Assembly (NCBI GenBank): GCA_900317325.1
Contig: ONGE01000002.1
Location: 248,001 to 312,000 of the forward strand
Direction: 5' to 3'
From: an uncultured Prevotellaceae bacterium
Lineage (GTDB): Bacteria; Bacteroidota; Bacteroidia; Bacteroidales; Muribaculaceae
Length of the DNA stretch: 64,000 nt
Part shown: piece by piece, positions 57,505 to 64,000 of the stretch
Numbering within the stretch: the first letter of the stretch is position 1
Layout: every line of letters starts with the position of its first letter
The notes under the pieces: generated by a model
Databases searched by the model: none
Told to the model about the DNA's origin: nothing
What the model saw: the letters and a program-made list of their open reading frames with translations, nothing else
Program-made: the position numbers and the translations under genes

Positions 57505-58746
57505 ATGCAACGATTGTTGAAGACATATCTGACGGTATTGTGCGCCCTGTGTGCTACGGGGACGCTTGAAGCTGTGCCCCAGCTGCCGTTACCTGCCGCG
57601 CCGATCCAGACTCAAGAGCAGGAGGACTCGGTGCGCGTGAGCCTCGTCACATTCTATCCAGGCAGCGAGCCGCATAACATCTGGGGACACAGCGAGATAC
57701 GTGTCCAGCAAGGCCCTATCGATCTGTATTTCAACTACGGGGTGTTTGATTTTCAGGCACCTACGTTCATGTGGCGCTTCATGCTGGGCGAGACCGACTA
57801 TATGTGCCAGCCTGTACCCCGAGCCTATGCCACCCTGGGTATGGAGGAGCGACGCATGGTTGAGCAGGAACTCAATCTGCCTCAGGACAGGGCTATCGCC
57901 GTGAGAGACTTCCTGTGGAACAACGCACAACCCGAGAACCGCACCTATCGTTATAAATTCCTGAGCGACAACTGCTCTACCCGCCCCCGCGACATCATCG
58001 AGATTGCAGCGGGCGACGGGTTGCAATATCCCGCTATGGCTGACACGACTGTCACCTATCGTGACATCTTGTCACACTATTGCCGCAACTACGCGTGGGA
58101 ACGCTTCGGCATTGATCTGGTGCTGGGCTGGGATACCGACACCGTGCTCGACCAGCGCGCCACGATGTTCATCCCCATGATTCTCATGGATGCTGTTGCC
58201 GACGCCACCATCACTACCGACAGCGTGACCATACCATTGGTCAAGGCGACAACCGTCCCCATCGACAAGAGCACCGAGGGCAACGTGAGACCACCGACGC
58301 CCTGGTATCTATCCCCCATGACCGTAGCGCTGCTCGTGCTGGCACTGACACTGCTCGTGACCTGCCGTGACTGGCGCCGTCGCGACGTGTCACGCTGGTT
58401 TGACACCGTGCTGTTCACTATCGGCGGACTGGCAGGTTGCCTGCTGTTTTTCCTCATTTTCTTCTCGACCCATGAGGCCACCTCGCCCAACATCAACATC
58501 GTGTGGTTGCACCCCGTGTTGCTGTTGCTTGCCGTGCTGCCCTGGTTCAAGAAAACCCGCAATGCTGCCCGCTGGCTTCATGCCCTCAACGCACTGGTTG
58601 TGGCCTTGCTCATGCTGGCATGGCCGTGGCAACCCCAAGTGGGCAACATCGCCTTCTTCCCGCTGATGACGGCCCTGGTGGTACGCTCGTTGACCAACGC
58701 CTTCCTAATCAGCCAACCCACCCGTGGCCCCACTGGCCGACGGTGA
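57505..58746 (+). CDS. DUF4105 family membrane protein
   Basis: A 413-residue protein with signal peptide (MQRLLKTYLTVLCALCATGTL). The DUF4105 domain covers about 45-240, with VSLVTFYPGSEPHNIWGHSE, the FNYGVFDFQAP block, and YKFLSDNCSTRPRDIIE, where His and Cys/Asn are family-invariant and resemble an NlpC-like papain fold. The C-terminal 150 residues contain four or five membrane helices (VALLVLALTLLVTC, LAGCLLFFLIFFS). The domain faces the periplasm. The function is unassigned. Confidence 0.85.
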   Translation: MQRLLKTYLTVLCALCATGTLEAVPQLPLPAAPIQTQEQEDSVRVSLVTFYPGSEPHNIWGHSEIRVQQGPIDLYFNYGVFDFQAPTFMWRFMLGETDYMCQPVPRAYATLGMEERRMVEQELNLPQDRAIAVRDFLWNNAQPENRTYRYKFLSDNCSTRPRDIIEIAAGDGLQYPAMADTTVTYRDILSHYCRNYAWERFGIDLVLGWDTDTVLDQRATMFIPMILMDAVADATITTDSVTIPLVKATTVPIDKSTEGNVRPPTPWYLSPMTVALLVLALTLLVTCRDWRRRDVSRWFDTVLFTIGGLAGCLLFFLIFFSTHEATSPNINIVWLHPVLLLLAVLPWFKKTRNAARWLHALNALVVALLMLAWPWQPQVGNIAFFPLMTALVVRSLTNAFLISQPTRGPTGRR

Positions 58747-58854
58747 GGAGTGAGGAATAAGAGGTCAGGAGTTCATGACCTTGAAGTTCTTACCGCCAAA
58801 TCCCCAAAAAACCAAAAATCGCTGTATCATTGCAGCTAATCGGCTAAAAAAGTG

Positions 58855-58862
58855 TATCTTTG
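58855..58862 (+). promoter_or_regulatory. -7 box of secA
   Basis: TATCTTTG, about 80 bp before the ATG. A TTG at 58830-58832 is 22 bp upstream and may be the -33. Confidence 0.55.
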
Positions 58863-58876
58863 CCGTTTGAATGACT

Positions 58877-58898
58877 GAGATGCAAGATTTTGCGTCTC
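58877..58898. repeat. Dispersed palindrome (copy 2) in the secA leader
   Basis: GAGAtGCAAgATTTTGCGTC plus TC, an imperfect copy of the 28-bp palindrome at 5947-5974. It lies just after the expected transcription start of secA, so it is transcribed and could form a leader hairpin. Confidence 0.75.
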
Positions 58899-58940
58899 CA
58901 CAAAAAACGAAAAAACTAAAATCAGATATATAAATAAAAA

Positions 58941-61900
58941 ATGGGACTTAGTGACATTTTGAAATCCATGTTTGGCAATAAGTCAACCCGTGACCTGAAG
59001 AAGATCACACCTATTGTCAATCAAATCAAAGCAATTTATCCCGAGATTGATGCTCTGGACATCGACAGCCTGCGTCAGCGCACTGCCGACATCCGTCAAC
59101 AGCTCAACGACTCGGTACAGGACAAGCGCGACGAAATCGAACGCATCAAAGCCGAAATCGAGACCCTCGACTACGAGGAGCGCGAGCCGCTGTGGAAGAA
59201 GGTCGATGATATCCAGAAGGAGATTCTCGACATCCTCGAGGACAAACTCAACGAGGTGTTGCCCACCGTGTTCGCTATCGTGAAATCGACAGCCCGCCGC
59301 TTTGCCGAGAACGAAACCATTGTTGTAAACGCCACCCAACTCGACCGCGACCTGGCCGCTCAAGGCAAGGACTTCGTGAGCATCGAGGGCGACAAGGCCA
59401 TCTACACCAACCACTGGATTGCCGGCGGTAACGAAATCACTTGGGACATGGTGCACTATGACGTGCAGCTCATCGGTGGTATCGTGTTGCACCAAGGCAA
59501 AATCGCCGAGATGGCGACCGGTGAAGGTAAAACCCTGGTGGCTACCCTGCCCGTCTTCCTCAACGGCTTGACCGGCAACGGTGTGCACGTGGTGACCGTC
59601 AACGACTACCTGGCCAAGCGCGATAGCGAGTGGATGGGTCCCTTGTACATGTTCCACGGCATGACCGTAGCTTGCATCGACAAGACCGAGCCCAACTCAC
59701 AGCAGCGCCGCGATGCCTACAACTGCGACATCACCTTCGGTACCAACAGTGAGTTCGGTTTCGACTACCTGCGCGACAATATGGCCATGCGCCCCGAGGA
59801 CATGGTGCAGCGCCCCCACAACTTCGCCATCGTCGATGAGGTCGACAGTGTGCTCATTGATGATGCCCGTACCCCGTTGATCATTTCAGGTCCCGTGCCC
59901 AAGGGCGAGGACCAGATGTTCAACGACTTCAAGCCCAACGTGGAGCGTGTGTATAACGCTCAGCGCCAATTGGTGACCAGCTTGCTCGCCGATGCCAAGA
60001 AGATGATGGCCAGCGACGATCAGGACACCGTCAAGGAAGGCACCTTGAGGCTCTACCGCGCCTTCAAGGGTCTGCCCAAGTACAAGCCCTTGATCAAGTA
60101 CCTGAGTGAGGAAGGCGTGAAGAACGCCATGCTCAAGACCGAGGCCTACTATATGGCAGACAATAACCGCGAGATGCCCACCGTCACCGACCCCCTGTTC
60201 TTCATCATCGATGAGAAGAACAACACCGTCGAGATGACCGATAAGGGTATCGACGTGCTTACCAAGGGCACCGATGACCCCGAATTCTTCATCCTGCCCG
60301 ATATCGCCGCACAGCTGTCGGCCGTGACCAACGAGCCGCTGAGCGATGAGGAGAAGACCAACAAGAAGGACGAACTGCTCGCCAACTACTCGGTTAAGGC
60401 CGAGCGCGTGCACACCGTCACCCAGTTGTTGAAGGCCTATACCCTGTTCAACCGCGACGACGAGTATATCGTCGATGGCGAGGGCAAGGTAAAGATCGTC
60501 GATGAGCAGACGGGCCGTGTCATGGAAGGCCGCCGCTACAGCGATGGTCTGCACCAGGCCATCGAGGCCAAGGAGGGCGTGAACGTCGAGGCCGCTACCC
60601 AGACGTTCGCCACCATCACGTTGCAGAACTACTTCCGCATGTACCACAAGCTGGCCGGTATGACCGGTACCGCCGAGACCGAGGCTGGTGAGTTCTGGGA
60701 CATCTACAAGCTGGATGTCGTTACCATTCCCACCAACAAGCCCGTTATCCGCAACGATATGCCCGACCGCGTTTACAAGACGCAGAAGGAGAAATTCAAT
60801 GCCGTGATTGCCGAGATCGAGGCCATGCGCAATTCGGGACGTCCTACCCTGGTGGGTACCACCAGCGTCGAGATCAGTGAGATGCTGAGCCGCATGCTCA
60901 ACCTGCGCCACATCCCGCACAACGTCCTCAATGCCAAGCTGCACCAGAAGGAGGCAGACATTGTTGCCCAAGCCGGTCAGTCGATTGACGGCAAGGGTGT
61001 CGTGACCATCGCCACCAACATGGCCGGTCGTGGTACCGATATCAAGCTGTCGCCCGCAGTAAAGGCGGCCGGCGGTCTGGCCATCATCGGTACCGAGCGC
61101 CACGAGTCACGCCGTGTTGACCGCCAGCTGCGAGGTCGTGCCGGTCGTCAGGGAGACCCCGGTTCTTCGGTATTCTTCGTGTCGTTCGAGGACAAGCTGA
61201 TGCGTCTGTTCGCCAGCGAGAGCGTTGTCAAGACGCTTGACCGTCTGGGTCTGAAGGATGGCGAGGCCATCGAGAGCAACATGGTGACCAAGAGCATCGA
61301 GAACGCCCAGAAGCGCGTCGAGGAGAACAACTTCGGTATCCGTAAGCACCTGCTCGAGTATGACGACGTGATGAACGCCCAGCGTAAAGTGATTTACACC
61401 CGTCGCCACCACGCCCTCATCGGTGAGCGCATCGGCCTGGACATCATCAACACCCTCTACGACAGCGTGGAGGACATCGTCGAGAAGCACGGTCCTGATG
61501 ACTTCGAGGACTTCAAGATGCAGGTACTCAAAACCTACGCTATCGAGTCACCGTTCGATGAGGAGGAATTCCGCCGCATGGACGACGGCAAGAAGCAGGA
61601 AATCCTGTATGACAACGTGCTCAAGGCCTTCAACCGCAAGATGGACCGCCTCGGCGAGGTTGCTGACCCCATCATCCAGCAAATCGTTGCCGACCAGGAA
61701 GCACAGGGCTTGGAGCCTCAAGGCCTCATCCGCGTGCCCATCACCGACGGCAAGCGCGGCTACGGCATCGTCATCGACATCAAGGAGGCTGCCGAGACCC
61801 ACTGCAAATCGCTGACCAAGGCATGGCAAAAAGCAGTCATGCTGCTCACCATCGACGACAACTGGAAAGAGCACCTGCGTGAGATGGACCAGTTGCGCCA

Positions 61901-62273
61901 GAGTGTGCAGAACGCCAGCTATGAGCAGAAAGACCCGCTGGTTATCTACAAGACCGAAGCCTTCAACATGTTCAAGCAGATGGTCGGCATCATGAACGGC
62001 AAGTCCATTGCCATCCTGATGCGTGGTCAGATTCCCGAGGCAGCGCCTCAACAGAACGTGTCGCAGAATGAGCCTCAGCCTCGCCAGCAACGCTACAGCG
62101 AGAGTCGCGGCGGCCAGCCCGACCCCAGCCGTCCCAATGCTCCCGTCGGCCCGAGGCCTCAAGGTCCCCAAGGTCCCATCCGCAACGAGGGCCCGAAGAT
62201 CGGCCGCAACGATCCCTGCCCGTGCGGCAGCGGCAAGAAGTACAAGAACTGCCACGGCCGCGGTCTGGCATAA
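58941..62273 (+). CDS. secA: Preprotein translocase motor SecA
   Basis: A 1110-residue ATPase that drives proteins through SecYEG. Walker [13 protein letters not shown] (Gly/Lys near residues 192-197), the nucleotide-binding folds, a Bacteroidetes-type insertion in the N-terminal region ([20 protein letters not shown]), [20 protein letters not shown]-type DEAD motif written here in part as [17 protein letters not shown], and preprotein crosslinking domain. Helical scaffold motifs and [11 protein letters not shown] in fold 2 follow. The C-terminus is a Pro/Gln-rich linker then the zinc SEC-C motif [14 protein letters not shown]. Length is normal for Bacteroidetes (about 1100). Terminator at 62293. 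Confidence 0.97.
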   Translation: MGLSDILKSMFGNKSTRDLKKITPIVNQIKAIYPEIDALDIDSLRQRTADIRQQLNDSVQDKRDEIERIKAEIETLDYEEREPLWKKVDDIQKEILDILEDKLNEVLPTVFAIVKSTARRFAENETIVVNATQLDRDLAAQGKDFVSIEGDKAIYTNHWIAGGNEITWDMVHYDVQLIGGIVLHQGKIAEMATGEGKTLVATLPVFLNGLTGNGVHVVTVNDYLAKRDSEWMGPLYMFHGMTVACIDKTEPNSQQRRDAYNCDITFGTNSEFGFDYLRDNMAMRPEDMVQRPHNFAIVDEVDSVLIDDARTPLIISGPVPKGEDQMFNDFKPNVERVYNAQRQLVTSLLADAKKMMASDDQDTVKEGTLRLYRAFKGLPKYKPLIKYLSEEGVKNAMLKTEAYYMADNNREMPTVTDPLFFIIDEKNNTVEMTDKGIDVLTKGTDDPEFFILPDIAAQLSAVTNEPLSDEEKTNKKDELLANYSVKAERVHTVTQLLKAYTLFNRDDEYIVDGEGKVKIVDEQTGRVMEGRRYSDGLHQAIEAKEGVNVEAATQTFATITLQNYFRMYHKLAGMTGTAETEAGEFWDIYKLDVVTIPTNKPVIRNDMPDRVYKTQKEKFNAVIAEIEAMRNSGRPTLVGTTSVEISEMLSRMLNLRHIPHNVLNAKLHQKEADIVAQAGQSIDGKGVVTIATNMAGRGTDIKLSPAVKAAGGLAIIGTERHESRRVDRQLRGRAGRQGDPGSSVFFVSFEDKLMRLFASESVVKTLDRLGLKDGEAIESNMVTKSIENAQKRVEENNFGIRKHLLEYDDVMNAQRKVIYTRRHHALIGERIGLDIINTLYDSVEDIVEKHGPDDFEDFKMQVLKTYAIESPFDEEEFRRMDDGKKQEILYDNVLKAFNRKMDRLGEVADPIIQQIVADQEAQGLEPQGLIRVPITDGKRGYGIVIDIKEAAETHCKSLTKAWQKAVMLLTIDDNWKEHLREMDQLRQSVQNASYEQKDPLVIYKTEAFNMFKQMVGIMNGKSIAILMRGQIPEAAPQQNVSQNEPQPRQQRYSESRGGQPDPSRPNAPVGPRPQGPQGPIRNEGPKIGRNDPCPCGSGKKYKNCHGRGLA

Positions 62274-62292
62274 GGCCCAGCCGTTAGAAAAT

Positions 62293-62332
62293 ACAGGCGT
62301 GTTAACCACAATGGTCAACACGCCTGTTGTTT
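62293..62332 (+). terminator. Terminator of secA
   Basis: ACAGGCGTGTT (62293-62303) pairs with AACACGCCTGT (62317-62327), extended inward by AACC/GGT pairs, then TGTTTT. Confidence 0.8.
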
Positions 62333-62433
62333 TAAAAAATCGCCATCACAATAATTTTTTTGAATTCTTTGTTTAAAAACAGGGATGCTATGTGTTATAG
62401 TAGTGTAACAGCAATACAAACAACGAGAAATTG

Positions 62434-62937
62434 ATGACGATAGATGCATTTAACCATCAAGCACCACAGCTCAGGCAACTGGCGCTGAAGGCGGCCGCCG
62501 CGGCGGGTGCCGACAGTGACACAGCCGAGGACGTCGCCCAGGAGACGATGCTGCGCTTGTGGCAAATGCATGACGATCCCCGCCTCTACAATCCCGAGGG
62601 CTACGCCTCGACGATTGCACGCCACCTGGCAGTAAACCAGTTGCGACGCAAGTCCCCGTTACCGCTCGACGAGCGCCAAGCCGCTGACCTGACGGTTCCC
62701 TCCCCACTGGACTTGATGCTGCAACGCGAAGATGAGCGATGGCTCAGGCAACGCATTCGCAACCTGCCCTACACCCAGCACGCCATCCTCAGGCTGCGAC
62801 AGGTCGAACACCGCACCAACGAGGAGATAGCCCAAATCCTGGGAATCCAACCGACGAGCGTCAACACGCTGCTGGCAAGGGCAAGGCGGCAACTACTCAA
62901 CGAGATCCAACAACAACGCAACAAAGACAAACAATGA
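62434..62937 (+). CDS. RNA polymerase ECF-type sigma factor
   Basis: A 167-residue sigma-70 family protein counted from ATG 62434. Region 2 is about 20-80 (DTAEDVAQETMLRLWQMHDD, YNPEGYASTIARHLAVNQLR). Region 4 is about 110-160 (LPYTQHAILRLRQVEHRTNE, EIAQILGIQPTSVNTLLARA). It directs RNA polymerase to a small regulon and is probably held by the membrane protein encoded next, whose ATG overlaps its stop (ATGA). Subfamily is not assigned; region 2.2 and 4.2 look intact. Confidence 0.92.
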   Translation: MTIDAFNHQAPQLRQLALKAAAAAGADSDTAEDVAQETMLRLWQMHDDPRLYNPEGYASTIARHLAVNQLRRKSPLPLDERQAADLTVPSPLDLMLQREDERWLRQRIRNLPYTQHAILRLRQVEHRTNEEIAQILGIQPTSVNTLLARARRQLLNEIQQQRNKDKQ

Positions 62938-63641
62938 AACGGTATTCACATCAACAGATAGAGGCACTGCTCGACAAGTTCATGAACGGGCAGACCACCG
63001 TTGAGGAAGAGGCCCAGTTGGCCGACTACTTCCGCAGCGGCGACGTGCCCGCCGAGTGGGAGGATTACCGCGTCATGTTTGACTACTTCGACAGCGGTAT
63101 GGAGGACTACCCGGTAACCGTGGAGCAACCCCGCCCGACGTTGACACGGCAGATGGGACGCCGCTGGTGGGGCATCGCGGCAGCAGCCTGCATCACGGCC
63201 GCCATCGTGGCAACCGTCGTGCTGCACCAGCCGACGGCCACCATGACTGTGCCCGAGACGCCCCCAGTCGCTTCAAATGAGTCCACGCCTAATGGGGAGA
63301 CGCAAGATTTTGCGTCTCTACAAACGGCAGGGCAATCACCAGAAACGTCCATCACACGACCTGTAGAGACGCAAAATCTTGCGTCTCAGGCCCGTCCAGC
63401 CCGTTCTACCCGTCGCCTGCAAGCCGAAAACGCAAAACTCGCTCAGGAGAACGCACGCCTGCAACGCGAACTGGCCGACCTGAAGCGCCGCGCCTTCATC
63501 ATCGACCTGGAAGCCAACGGATTCCGTGCCGTGCAGAACGAAGACGGCAGCATCGTACTCATCGACATCGAGCAAGAGATCGAAAACGAATTGAACAATC
63601 AATTGAACAACCAACCCACCACCAATATCCCTGCATTATGA
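62934..63641 (+). CDS. Putative anti-sigma or co-regulator membrane protein with palindrome-derived linker
   Basis: A 235-residue single-pass membrane protein. The cytosolic N-terminus (YSHQQIEALLDKFMNGQTTV, EEEAQLADYFRSGDVPAEWE) resembles the start of Bacteroidetes FecR-less anti-sigma-like proteins. The helix is WWGIAAAACITAAIVATVVL (about 77-98). A linker holds two copies of the dispersed palindrome translated as ETQDFASL and ETQNLASQ. A coiled coil follows (NAKLAQENARLQRELADLKR), and a C-terminal periplasmic tail. It overlaps the sigma gene (ATGA) and the next gene (ATGA), so the three are translationally coupled. The anti-sigma role is inferred from context only. Confidence 0.75.
   Translation: MKRYSHQQIEALLDKFMNGQTTVEEEAQLADYFRSGDVPAEWEDYRVMFDYFDSGMEDYPVTVEQPRPTLTRQMGRRWWGIAAAACITAAIVATVVLHQPTATMTVPETPPVASNESTPNGETQDFASLQTAGQSPETSITRPVETQNLASQARPARSTRRLQAENAKLAQENARLQRELADLKRRAFIIDLEANGFRAVQNEDGSIVLIDIEQEIENELNNQLNNQPTTNIPAL
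63297..63318. repeat. Dispersed palindrome (copy 3) inside a coding sequence
   Basis: GAGACGCAAGATTTTGCGTC plus TC, extended by TAC. It encodes ETQDFASL in frame within the putative anti-sigma gene. Confidence 0.85.
63366..63387. repeat. Dispersed palindrome (copy 4) inside the same coding sequence
   Basis: GAGACGCAAAATCTTGCGTC plus TC, preceded by GTA. It encodes ETQNLASQ in frame, 47 bp after copy 3. Confidence 0.85.
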
Positions 63642-64000
63642 AAACGCTAAATAGTTTCATCGCCACCACAACCATCATCATGGTAGCCATCATAGCCCTG
63701 CTCACATCTTTCACGGCCAGTGCCAACGTCTATGAGGACCGCCTGAAGGAAGCTTTCAACGACATCATCAATGTCGTGCCTCATGAAGACCTCAGTCAGA
63801 TGCACACCACCTATACCGACCCCGAAACCGGAGTCAAGGAAGGCCAACTCGACGTGTACAAGTTCACCATCGACAGCGGGAACGTGGGCCTGATCAACAA
63901 TGCCAAAGAGGCCTATGAGCAGCTCAATGGCAACAGCAACGCAGACGTCTACACCCTGTGGTGGAACGACAACGATGACGGTACCTTCCAGGGCTACCGA
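63638..64000 (+). CDS. Exported protein of unknown function (3' end outside window)
   Basis: The frame is open from ATG 63638 to the window end (121 residues seen). A hydrophobic N-terminus (TTTIIMVAIIALLTSFTASA) is a signal peptide, followed by a mixed domain (EDRLKEAFNDIINVVPHEDL, YKFTIDSGNVGLINNAKEAY). The start overlaps the preceding stop as ATGA, so it belongs to the sigma/regulator operon. The layout resembles DUF5024-type proteins that accompany Bacteroidetes ECF systems, but this is not certain. It could be the signal or effector protein of the module. Confidence 0.7.
   Translation, partial: MKTLNSFIATTTIIMVAIIALLTSFTASANVYEDRLKEAFNDIINVVPHEDLSQMHTTYTDPETGVKEGQLDVYKFTIDSGNVGLINNAKEAYEQLNGNSNADVYTLWWNDNDDGTFQGYR

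Overview
The window looks like a chromosomal contig of a gut-type Bacteroidales bacterium, most likely Muribaculaceae or Prevotellaceae. This rests on the Bacteroidetes promoter signature (a -7 box TAnnTTTG about 20 bp downstream of a TTG/TTTG -33 box) seen before many genes, the absence of strong Shine-Dalgarno sites, a DUF4954 protein, a type IX secretion (CHU_C-type) C-terminal domain, dockerin-like D-x-N-x-D-G repeats on several secreted proteins, a C_GCAxxG_C_C protein and a long SecA with a SEC-C tail. The species cannot be fixed from sequence alone.

Layout. 1-2400: the end of a TrkH potassium transporter, a tRNA-Met with terminator, and a DUF4954 beta-helix protein. 2588-10750: two convergent paralogous secreted leucine-rich-repeat (LRR) genes flank a GH125 alpha-mannosidase; each has a different small deletion that knocks its dockerin-like tail out of frame. 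10812-21197: a coiled-coil secreted protein with a GH13 lipoprotein, tandem outer-membrane barrel genes, a fucose-isomerase-like protein with an LPS-kinase-like protein, a four-helix-bundle (IVP) gene amid repeats, a second GH13 amylase, and PepD. 21300-24000: palindromic elements and a decayed prophage (tail protein and tape-measure fragments) interrupted by a FISUMP-type surface protein. 24048-30414: pyruvate:ferredoxin oxidoreductase, a two-domain FGE-like secreted protein, and a Gln-rich protein. 30700-38775: glutamine synthetase, a repeat pair that carries promoters, a dockerin-tailed secreted protein, a fucose-type cassette (FucP, mutarotase, nucleotidyltransferase-kinase fusion), and TrpB2 behind a complete-looking Trp attenuator. 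38889-48931: a HerA-like ATPase, an XRE regulator, a 1.5 kb AT-rich gene-poor stretch, UvrA, a lytic transglycosylase, a T9SS cargo protein, and a C_GCAxxG_C_C protein. 48998-55090: the cell-shape operon mreB-mreC-mreD-mrdA-rodA. 55228-57358: a membrane protein and an AAA ATPase behind an iterated operator. 57479-64000: DUF4105 protein, SecA, then an ECF sigma factor, a membrane regulator and an exported protein, all overlapping by ATGA and running off the window.

Most promising observations: (i) the reciprocal deletions in the two inverted LRR paralogs, where one crossover in an 18-bp shared tract would rebuild an intact gene while inverting the mannosidase; (ii) the Trp leader peptide with three consecutive Trp codons plus terminator and antiterminator in front of trpB2; (iii) a dispersed palindrome that has twice become protein-coding inside the putative anti-sigma gene; (iv) a cytidylyltransferase-GHMP-kinase fusion in a fucose-type cassette; and (v) a duplicated 51-bp repeat that carries promoter elements.
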